Part shown: positions 17,455 through 26,433 of the stretch, one piece after another | Layout: every line of letters begins with the position of its first letter | How positions within the stretch are numbered: the first letter of the stretch is position 1 | Assembly (NCBI GenBank): GCA_964561145.1 | Contig: CAZLNZ010000004.1 | Location: 62,001-126,000 of the forward strand | Length of the DNA: 64,000 nt | Origin: RUG14300 sp964561145 | Lineage (GTDB): Bacteria > Bacillota > Clostridia > Christensenellales > CAG-1252 | Reading direction: 5' to 3' | Made by a program: the position numbers and the translations under genes | The notes under the pieces: model-generated | Database searches by the model: none | Seen by the model: only the letters and a program-made list of their open reading frames with translations | What the model was told of the DNA's origin: nothing

Positions 17455-18195
17455 ATGTCCGGCCATAGCAAATGGGCTAATATTAAAAATAAGAAAGCAA
17501 AGGGCGATGCCCAACGCAGTAATGTCTTTACGAAAATCGGTAGAGAAATAGCAATTGCAGTTAAACAAGGCGGTGGAAATCCAGATACAAACTCTAGATT
17601 ACGTGACGTCATCGCAAAAGCAAAGGCAGCCAATATGCCCAATGATAACATCAAAAGAAGCATTCAAAAAGCTTCGGGTGAACTTGGTAATGTCAATTAC
17701 GAAGAATGTACTTATGAAGGCTATGGTGCAGGCGGTTGTGCCATAATCGTAGAATGCTTGACCGATAATAAGACTCGTACTGTCGGTGACGTTCGTCACT
17801 ATTTCGATAAATGCGGTGGACAATTGGGTAACACCGGTTGTGTGTCTTATATGTTCGATAAGCAAGGTATCATCACCATAGATGCGCAAGGATTGGACGA
17901 AGATGAGCTTATAATGATGGCATTGGATGCAGGTGCAGATGATGTTGTCAATGATGGCGATGTTTTTGAGGTTATCACAGCTCCTCAAAATCTCGGAACG
18001 GTTCGTGAAGCATTGGAAGCAAACGGCTTACCTATTTTAGCCGCCGAATCCGAAATGGTTCCTCAAAGCACGGTAACTCCCGATGATGAAACTGCAAAGA
18101 AGATCGTTCGTCTTATTGATATGCTCGAGGATAATGATGACGTTCAAAATGTTTATCATAATGCCAATCTTCCCGAAGAAGAGGACGAGGATTAA
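17455..18195 (+). CDS. yebC: YebC/PmpR family regulator or translation factor
   Basis: 246 residues with the family start SGHSKWANIKNKKAKGDAQR, and RDVIAKAKAANMPNDNIKRS and TVGDVRHYFDKCGG further on. YebC-type proteins were annotated as transcription regulators. Recent work on relatives points to ribosome assistance at difficult sequences. The acidic tail EEEDED is usual. AGGAGG precedes the ATG, 4 bases after the methyltransferase stop, indicating an operon. Confidence 0.93.
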   Translation: MSGHSKWANIKNKKAKGDAQRSNVFTKIGREIAIAVKQGGGNPDTNSRLRDVIAKAKAANMPNDNIKRSIQKASGELGNVNYEECTYEGYGAGGCAIIVECLTDNKTRTVGDVRHYFDKCGGQLGNTGCVSYMFDKQGIITIDAQGLDEDELIMMALDAGADDVVNDGDVFEVITAPQNLGTVREALEANGLPILAAESEMVPQSTVTPDDETAKKIVRLIDMLEDNDDVQNVYHNANLPEEEDED

Positions 18196-18222
18196 TACTC
18201 GGAAAAACTTTATAAAATATAT

Positions 18223-18813
18223 ATGTACTCTTACATTAAGGGCATAGTCGCTGACTATTTTATAGGCGGTGCGATAATAGAAAACAATGGTATCGGATAT
18301 GAAATTTTCTTATCCGATTCCACTTTATATCAGCTTCCTGCTAAGGGCTCGCCTTGTGTTGTGTACCTATACCAAGTGGTAAGAGAGGACGAACTCTCAT
18401 TATACGGCTTTTTAACACTTCAGGAGAAGAATATGTTTATTAAGCTTATAAGTGTATCTGGTGTTGGACCCAAGCTTGCTCTCGCAATCTTGTCGGGTAT
18501 AAAGCTTGACCAGCTTACCACAGCAATTATAACTGCTGACTCCAGGGCTTTGTCTGGAATAAAGGGAATTGGAAAAAAGACTGCGGAAAGAATAATTCTC
18601 GAGTTAAAAGAAAACGTTGAAAACGATTTGTCCGGCTTGACCGTGGAGCGTACCGCAGTTGATAACGCTGTCAATTCCGCCTTAGAGGTATTGGAGGGAA
18701 TGGGTTTATCACGTTCGCAAGCCTATGAAAAGGTGGTCAAGGCAAGACAAAGCACCTCGGACATTGCCGAGATAGTTAGAATTGTATTAAAGGGATTGAA
18801 GAGCAATGGATGA
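18223..18813 (+). CDS. ruvA: Holliday junction helicase subunit RuvA
   Basis: 196 residues with N-terminal OB domain (MYSYIKGIVADYF), two helix-hairpin-helix motifs (VSGVGPKLALAILSG and IKGIGKKTAERIILELK) and a C-terminal RuvB-contact domain. It holds the four-way junction for RuvB-driven branch migration. The start lacks a clear Shine-Dalgarno. ruvC, which often lies between yebC and ruvA, is absent here (27-base gap). The gene overlaps ruvB by 8 bases. Confidence 0.96.
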   Translation: MYSYIKGIVADYFIGGAIIENNGIGYEIFLSDSTLYQLPAKGSPCVVYLYQVVREDELSLYGFLTLQEKNMFIKLISVSGVGPKLALAILSGIKLDQLTTAIITADSRALSGIKGIGKKTAERIILELKENVENDLSGLTVERTAVDNAVNSALEVLEGMGLSRSQAYEKVVKARQSTSDIAEIVRIVLKGLKSNG

Positions 18814-19828
18814 ATATAATCGTTTCAATACTCCGGAAGAGGATGAATATTCGTTAAGACCAAAGACCTTTGACGATTATGTGGGGCAAGATAAGATCAA
18901 GTCTAACTTACAAGTTTTTATTGCCTCTGCAAAAAAGAGGGGCGAGTCGCTAGACCATCTTCTTTTCTATGGACCTCCCGGGCTTGGAAAGACCACGCTT
19001 GCCAACATTGTAGCAAGTGAGATGGGTGCTCGCATACGTGTTACTTCGGGTCCCGCTATTGAAAAAGCGGTTGACCTTGCATCCATTCTTACAAATCTTG
19101 AAGAGGGTGATGTTCTGTTTATAGATGAGATACACCGCCTAAACCATGCGGCAGAGGAAATGCTGTATCCCGCCATGGAGGATTATTCAATAGACTTTGT
19201 AGTAGGGAAAGGACCTACGGCACAAAGTGTTAGAATGCCAATTTGTCATTTTACATTAATTGGTGCTACAACTAGAGCCGGCATGCTTACTTCTCCTTTG
19301 CGTGACCGCTTCGGCGTTATGTGTAGACTTGAGCTTTACAATCCTGAAGAGCTATCAAAAATAGTTGACAGGTCTGCCGGATTGTTGGGAATGTCCATAA
19401 CGGATGCTGCAAGCTATGAGATTGCTGTTAGAAGTAGAGGAACGCCGAGAATTGCCAATAGATTTCTTAAGAGAGTTAGAGATTTTGCCGAGTATCACGG
19501 AAGTAAGATTATTACCACTGAATATGCCAAGATGGCACTTGAAGCTTTAGAGGTAGATTCGCTTGGATTGGATTATACAGATAAACGTATTTTGTTAAGC
19601 ATCATAGAGCAATACAACGGTGGTCCGGTAGGTCTTGATACGCTTGCCGCTTCAACCGGCGAAGAGGTTAGCACAATTGAGGACGTATACGAACCTTATT
19701 TGTTGCAGATAGGATTTTTAGCTCGAACAGCAAGAGGAAGAATCGCATTGGCTCCTGCCTATAAGCATTTAGGAAAAACTATCCCGAAGGATAAACTTAG
19801 CTTGCTTTGTCCCGATGAGGTCGATTGA
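18806..19828 (+). CDS. ruvB: Holliday junction helicase ATPase RuvB
   Basis: 340 residues, normal length. AAA+ domain with Walker A GPPGLGKTTL (near residue 60), Walker B LFIDEIHRLN, sensor GATTRAGML and arginine finger region RDRFG, then the C-terminal winged helix (DYTDKRILLSIIEQYNGGPVG). It is the hexameric motor for branch migration. Translation is probably coupled to ruvA through the 8-base overlap. Confidence 0.97.
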   Translation: MDEYNRFNTPEEDEYSLRPKTFDDYVGQDKIKSNLQVFIASAKKRGESLDHLLFYGPPGLGKTTLANIVASEMGARIRVTSGPAIEKAVDLASILTNLEEGDVLFIDEIHRLNHAAEEMLYPAMEDYSIDFVVGKGPTAQSVRMPICHFTLIGATTRAGMLTSPLRDRFGVMCRLELYNPEELSKIVDRSAGLLGMSITDAASYEIAVRSRGTPRIANRFLKRVRDFAEYHGSKIITTEYAKMALEALEVDSLGLDYTDKRILLSIIEQYNGGPVGLDTLAASTGEEVSTIEDVYEPYLLQIGFLARTARGRIALAPAYKHLGKTIPKDKLSLLCPDEVD

Positions 19829-20847
19829 TGAAAACTAGTGACTTTTATTATTATTTACCCGAAAATCAAATAGCGCAAACCCCGGTAGAGCCCAGAGATC
19901 ACTCTAGGCTTTTAGTTTATGATAGACAAACAGACAAGGTTTCTCATAAACATTTTTATGATGTATGCGATTATTTGAAAAAAGGTGATGTTTTAGTTAT
20001 AAACGATACAAAGGTTATCCCTGCCAGGCTTTTCGGAAAAAGAGAAGGCTTTGAAGGTAAAATCGAAATATTCCTTCTAAAAAGGGTGGATCTTACACAT
20101 TGGAAATGTATGGGTAAGCCCGGAAGGAGACTGAAGGTCGGTACTAAGGTTATATTCAACGATGAGTTATCCTGTGTTATCACCGATACATTGGAAGAGG
20201 GTTTGATTCTTTGTGAGTTTATCTATGACGGAGTTTTTGAGGATATTTTAGACAAAACAGGAAATATGCCCCTTCCTCCATATATAACAGAGCATTTGGA
20301 TGACCCGACGAGATATCAAACGGTCTATTCAAAGTATGATGGTTCTGCTGCAGCTCCTACTGCGGGCTTACATTTTACAACAGAGTTGTTGGAAAAGATT
20401 AAGGCGATGGGCGTTGAGGTTGTTGAGGTTCTTCTTAATGTCGGACTAGGAACCTTTAGACCTGTCAAGGTTGATGTTATCGAAGAACATGTTATGCACT
20501 CGGAGTTTTATAGTGTTTCTGAGGATGCTGCAAATAAAATCAATCTAGCTCTTGCCGAGAATAGAAGGGTAATATGCGTCGGTACCACTTCTGTTAGAAC
20601 CCTGGAAAGTGCTTTTAAGGATGGAAAAGTTCAAGCCGGAAGCGGTGATACCTCGATTTTCATCTATCCGGGATATAAGTTTAATGTCGTTAAGGGCTTG
20701 ATTACCAATTTTCATTTGCCGGAAAGCACCTTGATCATGTTAGTATCTGCTCTTATCACAAGAGAGAGAACTTTGGAAATATATAAAGATGCTGTCGATG
20801 AAAAATACAGATTCTTCAGCTTTGGCGATGCAATGATGATTATTTGA
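19828..20847 (+). CDS. queA: tRNA preQ1(34) ribosyltransferase-isomerase QueA
   Basis: 339 residues. It forms epoxyqueuosine in tRNA from preQ1 using the ribosyl part of SAM. Family stretches: FYYYLPENQIAQTPVEPRDHSRLLV, LVINDTKVIPARLFG and the SAM-region AAPTAGLHFT. The ATG at 19828 shares one base with the ruvB stop (TGATG). A TTG three bases earlier is possible but less likely. It is followed by tgt, the preceding pathway step. Confidence 0.96.
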   Translation: MKTSDFYYYLPENQIAQTPVEPRDHSRLLVYDRQTDKVSHKHFYDVCDYLKKGDVLVINDTKVIPARLFGKREGFEGKIEIFLLKRVDLTHWKCMGKPGRRLKVGTKVIFNDELSCVITDTLEEGLILCEFIYDGVFEDILDKTGNMPLPPYITEHLDDPTRYQTVYSKYDGSAAAPTAGLHFTTELLEKIKAMGVEVVEVLLNVGLGTFRPVKVDVIEEHVMHSEFYSVSEDAANKINLALAENRRVICVGTTSVRTLESAFKDGKVQAGSGDTSIFIYPGYKFNVVKGLITNFHLPESTLIMLVSALITRERTLEIYKDAVDEKYRFFSFGDAMMII

Positions 20848-20898
20848 TGGGTTTTAATCAAGCTTTAAGGTCCATCTATTAAGATATTATAGGTTAGT

Positions 20899-22029
20899 AT
20901 GAGTAAGTTTAAATATGAAGTATTAAAAGTAGATTCTAAAACAGGAGCGAGGGTTGGAAGACTTACAACTCCGCACAGTGTTATCGAGACTCCGGTATTT
21001 ATGCCGGTTGGAACTTTGGCAACCGTCAAATCCCTTTCTCCCGAAGAGTTGAAAGATATGGGTGCTCAAATCATTCTTGCTAACACTTATCATTTATATC
21101 TTCGTCCCGGCACTGAGGTGATATCCAAGGCGGGCGGAGTGCATCCTTTTATGAATTGGGATAGGTCTTTACTTACGGATAGTGGCGGATTTCAAATTTT
21201 CTCTTTATCTAAGCTGAGAAAGATATCCGATGAAGGATGCATGTTCAGTTCCGTTGTTGACGGCAGTCGCCATTTCTTAACCCCAGAGGATGCGATGGGA
21301 ATTCAGAATATATTAGGCTCTGATATTATGATGGCTTTCGATGAATGTACTGAGCCCGGCGTTGACCATAATAAGGCTAAGGATGCAATGGAACGTACAC
21401 TTCGTTGGCTAGAGCGTTGTTATAATGTTACAAAGGATAACGAGGATCAAATGCTATTTCCTATTATTCAAGGCAATATGTTTAAGGATTTGCGTATTGA
21501 GAGTGCGAAGAGGACTGCCGAATTTGCTCGTTGCGGTATAGCGGTCGGCGGACTTTCCGTTGGCGAACCCAAGCCGGTTATGTATGAAATGCTTGACGAA
21601 CTTCGCCCCTATTATCCTAAAGATCAGCCTCGTTATTTAATGGGCGTAGGATCCGTCGACTGTATTGTTGAGGGCGTATACAGGGGTATTGATATGTTCG
21701 ACTGTGTATTACCCACAAGAATTGCAAGAAACGGCACTGCAATGACCTTTAGAGGTAACATCAATCTTAGAAATGCAAGGTTTAAGGACGACTTTAGACC
21801 TATTGATTCGGAATGCGATTGCTACTGTTGTCGAAATTACTCTAGGGCATATATTAGACATCTTGTCATAGCCGATGAAATATTTGGAGGACGTTTGGTC
21901 AGTATACACAACATCAGAACGTTAATGAGGTTGATGGATAAGCTCAAAGAGGCAATTTATCAAGACCGCTTGACTGAGTTCCATGACGAGTTCATGGCAC
22001 AATACAAGGACAAGGCGGATATCGATTAG
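20899..22029 (+). CDS. tgt: Queuine/preQ1 tRNA-guanine transglycosylase
   Basis: 376 residues. It replaces G34 with preQ1 in GUN-anticodon tRNAs. Catalytic and base-binding motifs are NTYHLYLRPG, LLTDSGGFQIFSL, DIMMAFDEC and VDCIVEGVYRGIDMFDCVLPTR. The zinc site is CDCYCCRNYSRAYIRHL. Only a weak AGGTTAG site precedes the ATG. It belongs to the ruvAB-queA-tgt group common in Clostridia. Confidence 0.97.
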   Translation: MSKFKYEVLKVDSKTGARVGRLTTPHSVIETPVFMPVGTLATVKSLSPEELKDMGAQIILANTYHLYLRPGTEVISKAGGVHPFMNWDRSLLTDSGGFQIFSLSKLRKISDEGCMFSSVVDGSRHFLTPEDAMGIQNILGSDIMMAFDECTEPGVDHNKAKDAMERTLRWLERCYNVTKDNEDQMLFPIIQGNMFKDLRIESAKRTAEFARCGIAVGGLSVGEPKPVMYEMLDELRPYYPKDQPRYLMGVGSVDCIVEGVYRGIDMFDCVLPTRIARNGTAMTFRGNINLRNARFKDDFRPIDSECDCYCCRNYSRAYIRHLVIADEIFGGRLVSIHNIRTLMRLMDKLKEAIYQDRLTEFHDEFMAQYKDKADID

Positions 22030-22093
22030 TGTCGATAACATACGTATAATAAACGTTATATTGCCATGGATATCTAAGGAAATCAAATAACCC

Positions 22094-22122
22094 TTGATTT
22101 TCTGTCAATAATAATGTATAAT
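22094..22122 (+). promoter_or_regulatory. yajC promoter
   Basis: TTGATT, 17-bp spacer, TATAAT, about 35 bases before the yajC start. Confidence 0.7.
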
Positions 22123-22156
22123 TATAAAAGTAGATTTTTATCAAAAGGAGATTAGT

Positions 22157-22687
22157 ATGAATTTATTATTGGAAGCCGCTGAAAGTGCAGGAACCACAAC
22201 CAATAACGCAGGTGGCAACACTAGTTCGGTATGGGTATGGGTTATTTTTGCCGTAATGATCGTTGCTATGATTCTCTTAACCGTTGTTCCCAACAAGAAG
22301 AGACAAAAAGAGTATCAAAAAATGCAAGACGAAATGAGAGTCGGCACAAAGATTATGACAATTGGAAGAATGATTGGTGTTATTACCAAAATAAACAGCG
22401 ATAATTCAATCGAGGTTGATGTTGGCACTGCAGGTAATCCCGTTGTTATCACGATCAATCGTGAAGCTATCGCAATCAATTTAACAGCACAAGAGGCTGC
22501 CAAGGCTGAAAAGCAAGCTTTTGAGGCTAAAAAGCAGGCACTTAAAGAACAAAAATCTGTTGAGGTTGTTGCAGAAGAGAATTCTGAGGAAACTGTTGTA
22601 GCAGAAGATAGCGAAAACGGAGAGGAAGAAGCTCACGAGGCTGAAGCTGTTAATCCTCAAATTAATGACGAGGACGACGCAATCTAA
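22157..22687 (+). CDS. yajC: Preprotein translocase accessory protein YajC
   Basis: 176 residues, longer than the usual ~100. One membrane helix at about residues 24-45 is followed by PNKKRQKEYQKMQDEMRVG and the soluble IMTIGRMIGVITKIN domain that define YajC. A Glu/Ala-rich acidic tail of about 60 residues is extra. It associates with SecDF/YidC. An AAGGAG site precedes the ATG. It has its own promoter and terminator, though it is grouped with secDF 2.4 kb downstream. Confidence 0.93.
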   Translation: MNLLLEAAESAGTTTNNAGGNTSSVWVWVIFAVMIVAMILLTVVPNKKRQKEYQKMQDEMRVGTKIMTIGRMIGVITKINSDNSIEVDVGTAGNPVVITINREAIAINLTAQEAAKAEKQAFEAKKQALKEQKSVEVVAEENSEETVVAEDSENGEEEAHEAEAVNPQINDEDDAI

Positions 22688-22715
22688 ACTTAAGCTTAAA
22701 GTATTATTATAATCG

Positions 22716-22752
22716 GGTGTGTTAAGGCTAAATAGTCTGGCACACCTTTTTT
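22716..22752 (+). terminator. Intrinsic terminator after yajC
   Basis: The outer stem GGTGTG (22716-22721) / CACACC (22741-22746) with inner GGCT/AGTC pairing is followed by six T. Confidence 0.8.
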
Positions 22753-22836
22753 ATGTCGTTTTTTATCATAGGAGTCTATTTTGAATGGGTTTATTCATAT
22801 ATATTTTCAGATACTATTAATTCGGAGGATATATTA

Positions 22837-23238
22837 ATGAGTAAGGCGACATATAAGCAAAGCATACTGAATATAGTACGAGGAACATTGTTCAGTCTCT
22901 TGTTTTCAGTTGTAGGAGTACTAATATTAACTATTGTTGCAAAGTATACGGAAATTGCAGATAAACCAATTATGATAATAAATCAGATTATAAAAATTGT
23001 AGCCTGTACATTGGGGATTTTTGTTGGATTTAGAGGAGAAAAGGGCGGATTCTTTGTTGGTCTTATAGTCGGTTTGTTATATACGGTACTGTCTTTCTTG
23101 ATATTTTCCTTATTAAGCGGAGGATTAAACTTCTCCGACGTAACCATATATGATTTCCTTTTAGGAATTGCCTGTGGGGTGATAAGCGGAATTCTTGCAG
23201 TGAATCTCAAAGGATTAAGAAGGAGAAAAAGAGCATAG
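22837..23238 (+). CDS. TIGR04086 family four-helix membrane protein
   Basis: 133 residues from the ATG at 22837, which has GGAGGAT in front; earlier in-frame starts lack a site and run into the yajC terminator. Four hydrophobic helices and a basic C-terminus (KGLRRRKRA). The GFRGEKGGFFVGLIVGLLY segment and the position just before scfA identify the uncharacterised TIGR04086/DUF3792 family, which recurs in this neighbourhood in Clostridia. No enzymatic role is known. Confidence 0.8.
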   Translation: MSKATYKQSILNIVRGTLFSLLFSVVGVLILTIVAKYTEIADKPIMIINQIIKIVACTLGIFVGFRGEKGGFFVGLIVGLLYTVLSFLIFSLLSGGLNFSDVTIYDFLLGIACGVISGILAVNLKGLRRRKRA

Positions 23239-23303
23239 GTAAATCTCGATACCTTCGTTATTCGAATTTGTATTCTGATACGATGTTTTATTTAAAAAAA
23301 CAC

Positions 23304-23332
23304 TTGCAATTTGAAGGTATATACATTATAAT
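23304..23332 (+). promoter_or_regulatory. scfAB promoter
   Basis: TTGCAA, 17-bp spacer, TATAAT, about 28 bases ahead of the scfA ATG. Confidence 0.75.
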
Positions 23333-23360
23333 TGTATAAGAATACATTAGGAGGTTTCCT

Positions 23361-23528
23361 ATGAAACACATTAAAACTATAGCTAAGCCCGAAAGAAAAA
23401 GTAACGTTATCGGTTGTGGCGAATGCCAATCTAGCTGTCAATCCGCATGCAAAACCAGCTGCACAGTCGGAAATCAAACCTGCAAGCAAGAAGAGCGTAT
23501 CAACCATAAGGAAACAAAGAACGTCTAA
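23361..23528 (+). CDS. scfA: SCIFF six-cysteine ribosomal peptide precursor
   Basis: 55 residues beginning MKHIKTIAKPERKSNVIG, followed by six cysteines (residues 19, 22, 26, 30, 34, 41) in the CGECQSSCQSACKTSC core. This is the 'six cysteines in forty-five' peptide, nearly universal in Clostridia. It is modified by a dedicated radical-SAM enzyme that forms thioether links. A strong AGGAGG site lies before the ATG, and the stop touches the ATG of scfB. The biological role of the mature peptide is still unclear. Confidence 0.95.
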   Translation: MKHIKTIAKPERKSNVIGCGECQSSCQSACKTSCTVGNQTCKQEERINHKETKNV

Positions 23529-24878
23529 ATGACCCATTGTTTTAGTTACGAATATAAAGGCAAGGTTTACTACTTTGTCTTTCATCCCTTTAGCAGCAGT
23601 CTTCACCAAGTAGATTATGCTGCTTTTCTTGTTTTAAAGAAAAGATATGAAAGCCTTACTCCCGAGGAGGAAAAGGATTATTTGTTGTTGAGTTCTCAAG
23701 AAGTTGCTGAAATAGAAGAAGAGGCTAGAGCGTTGGAGGAGGAAAACCTCCTTAAGACTGATGTCAAGCTTCCTTTTAGAAAAACAAATCTTGTGAAGGC
23801 ACTTTGTTTGCATATATGTCATGATTGTAATCTTTGTTGCGAATATTGCTTTGCAAAAGAGGGCACATATAACACAGCGAGAGACTATATGAGCAAAGAA
23901 GTCGGCTTTAAGGCTATTGATTTTCTTATCGAGCATTCGGGATCTAGAAAGAGCTTAGAGGTTGATTTCTTTGGCGGAGAACCTTTGATGAATTTTGATG
24001 TTGTCAAGGCAATTGTCTCTTATGGAAGGAGTCGTGAAAAGGAAACCGGCAAAGTTTTCAGTTTTACAATGACAACAAATTGTCTTTTGCTCAACGACGA
24101 TGCCATAGAGTATCTTAACAGAGAGATGGATAATGTCGTATTAAGCATAGACGGACGTCCCGAAGTTCACAATGCAGTGAGGCACGCACGTAACGGAAAG
24201 GATTGTTATGATGTAATATACAATAATGCCAAGAAATTTCGTGCAGTTCGCGGAGATAAGCGTTACTATGTCAGAGGAACGTTTACATCGAAAAATTTGG
24301 ATTTTTCAAAGGATATCGAAATGTTGTCAAAAGATTTTGATCAGATATCTGTAGAGCCCGTTGTTCTTCCTCTTGACCATCCTTTGGCATTGCAACCTGA
24401 AAGTTTGCCGGTTGTTTTAAAAGAGTATGATCAACTTGCCGAGCTATTTTTAAGAAAACAAGAAGAGGGCAATTCGTTTAATTTCTTCCATTTCATGCTC
24501 GACTTGGAGCAGAATCCTTGTCTAAATAAGAGGCTCTCCGGGTGTGGCGTAGGCTGTGAGTATCTGGCTATATCCCCTGTGGGAGACATATATCCTTGTC
24601 ATCAATTTGTAGGCGGTAGCAAGGAATATTATATGGGCAATGTTTTAGATGGAACCTATGATTACAATGTAGCGGAGATCTTTAGAGATAACACCGTATA
24701 TGAGAAGAAGGGCTGTGAAGAGTGTTTTGCAAAGTATTATTGCTCGGGCGGCTGCACGGCAAGCGCATTGAACTTTGAGGGCAGCATAAAAACACCTTAC
24801 AGGTATGCTTGCGAAATGATGAAAAAGCGTTTGGAGTTATCTTTGGCAATAAATGCTTTATCGAAAATCGAGGATTGA
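23529..24878 (+). CDS. scfB: SCIFF radical-SAM/SPASM maturase
   Basis: 449 residues. An N-terminal peptide-recognition region precedes the radical-SAM core with CNLCCEYC (CxxxCxxC near residue 100), FFGGEPLMNF and the SPASM/twitch cysteines (CGVGCEYL, PCHQFV, GCEECFAKYYCSGGC). It binds iron-sulfur clusters and SAM and installs thioether crosslinks in the scfA peptide. It starts directly on the scfA stop codon (TAAATG), so the pair is co-translated. Confidence 0.96.
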   Translation: MTHCFSYEYKGKVYYFVFHPFSSSLHQVDYAAFLVLKKRYESLTPEEEKDYLLLSSQEVAEIEEEARALEEENLLKTDVKLPFRKTNLVKALCLHICHDCNLCCEYCFAKEGTYNTARDYMSKEVGFKAIDFLIEHSGSRKSLEVDFFGGEPLMNFDVVKAIVSYGRSREKETGKVFSFTMTTNCLLLNDDAIEYLNREMDNVVLSIDGRPEVHNAVRHARNGKDCYDVIYNNAKKFRAVRGDKRYYVRGTFTSKNLDFSKDIEMLSKDFDQISVEPVVLPLDHPLALQPESLPVVLKEYDQLAELFLRKQEEGNSFNFFHFMLDLEQNPCLNKRLSGCGVGCEYLAISPVGDIYPCHQFVGGSKEYYMGNVLDGTYDYNVAEIFRDNTVYEKKGCEECFAKYYCSGGCTASALNFEGSIKTPYRYACEMMKKRLELSLAINALSKIED

Positions 24879-24985
24879 ATTAATAATTTACCGATAGTTG
24901 ATCGAAAATCGAAATAAGAAAATCGATTCGATGTCATTTTGCAATCATTTTTACAACTTTTTGTTGTTTTTTATTGAATATTTTA

Positions 24986-25015
24986 TTGACTTATTTGGTG
25001 CAATAAAGATATAAT
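24986..25015 (+). promoter_or_regulatory. secDF promoter
   Basis: TTGACT, 18-bp spacer, TATAAT, about 65 bases before the secD start. Confidence 0.75.
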
Positions 25016-25080
25016 ACATAAGTACGATTATATAATAATAAGCAAATGTAATTGTGCACTAACATACAGGAGGCAGTTTT

Positions 25081-26433
25081 GTGAAAAAGTCAGTAGCAAT
25101 TGTGGTTTTAACCATCTTTTGCGTGCTTATAGTTGCAGGCGGCTTGTTCGCGTTTGTATCGTTCGATAACGGCGAATTGGGCTTATATGACTATATTGCA
25201 TATCCAAAGAATATTTCTCTTGGTCTTGACTTGGTTGGCGGTGTATATGCCGTTTTTGAACCGAAGAGTGACTCAACGGAGGACCTAGAGAGCAGAATGC
25301 AGGGCACGGCAGACTCATTGGAAAGCTTATTGTTCGATAAGGGATATACCGAAGCGGTAGTTACCCTTGATGACAATAATTCACGTATCAGAGTTGAAGT
25401 ACCCGACGTAGATGACCCCGAGGAAATCTTCGACCTTATCGGACGTCCGGCATCATTGGAATTCCGTAAAGAGGGAGAAAATGAGGAAATAACAACCACA
25501 GCATACGTTACGGGTAAAGATATTGAAAGTGCTTACGTTTCTTACGACAGTAGTTCAGGCTATGTTGTAGCACTCAAATTTAACGAAGAAGGAACTGTTA
25601 AGTTTGCAAATGCAACTACAGAGCTTCTAAACAAAGCATTAAATATTTGGATCAACGGTGAGTGGTACATGGGACCTACCGTCAATTCGGTTATTTCCAA
25701 CGGACAAGCCATTATTACCGGTAACTACACATATGAACAAGCAAATGAGCTTGCTACACAAATTCAGGCAGGTGCCTTTGACGTGGAGCTCACATTGGTC
25801 GAGTCGAACAACATCACAGCTAGTTTAGGAGCTAGTTCCTTGAAGACTTCTATCATCGCAGGTTTTATAGGTCTTGCATTGGTCATTGTCTTCATGTTAG
25901 TGTTCTTCAGAATGCTTGGTGTTGCTTCATCCCTTTCATTGCTGTTCTATACAAGTTTCTACATTTTCTTCTTATCCATCTTCCCTTGGGTTCAATTAAC
26001 CCTTTCCGGTATTGCAGGTATTATCCTTTCTATCGGTATGGCTGTTGACTCCAACATTGTTATTTTCGCTCGTATTAGAGATGAGTATAAGACGACAAGA
26101 GTACAGATGCTTGATAACGGAGTAGATGCAGATGCGTACAGAAGATCGGTTCAATCCTCAATTAGACAAGGATTTTCCAAAGCTACTCCCGCAATTATCG
26201 ACGGTAACGTTACTACAATCCTTGGTTGTATCGTAATGTTCTTCGTTGGCGGTTCTTCAATTAAGAGTTTTGCAATAACCCTTCTCATTGGTGTTATCCT
26301 GTCTATGATTAACGCATTGGTTATTTTAAGATGTTTCGTAAATTCGATATTTACTTTGAGCAAGAATCGTAAGAATGTAGCTAGTATGTTCAACTTACCT
26401 GAGCTTGAGGTAGAAGGAGGGGAACATGAGTAA
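25081..26433 (+). CDS. secD: Protein translocase subunit SecD
   Basis: 450 residues, GTG start with AGGAGG before it. Helix 1 (residues 5-27), then LGLDLVGGVYAVFE, the periplasmic-side P1 region (RPASLEFRKEG, ALKFNEEGTVKFA) and five C-terminal helices with GMAVDSNIVIFARIRDE. With SecF it uses the proton gradient to pull exported proteins through SecYEG. It overlaps secF by 8 bases. Confidence 0.96.
   Translation: MKKSVAIVVLTIFCVLIVAGGLFAFVSFDNGELGLYDYIAYPKNISLGLDLVGGVYAVFEPKSDSTEDLESRMQGTADSLESLLFDKGYTEAVVTLDDNNSRIRVEVPDVDDPEEIFDLIGRPASLEFRKEGENEEITTTAYVTGKDIESAYVSYDSSSGYVVALKFNEEGTVKFANATTELLNKALNIWINGEWYMGPTVNSVISNGQAIITGNYTYEQANELATQIQAGAFDVELTLVESNNITASLGASSLKTSIIAGFIGLALVIVFMLVFFRMLGVASSLSLLFYTSFYIFFLSIFPWVQLTLSGIAGIILSIGMAVDSNIVIFARIRDEYKTTRVQMLDNGVDADAYRRSVQSSIRQGFSKATPAIIDGNVTTILGCIVMFFVGGSSIKSFAITLLIGVILSMINALVILRCFVNSIFTLSKNRKNVASMFNLPELEVEGGEHE

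Noticed and set aside
24890..24985. Repeats of ATCGAAAATCGA after scfB as a terminator
   Set aside because: Pairing is imperfect and there is no adjoining T-run in a convincing position.
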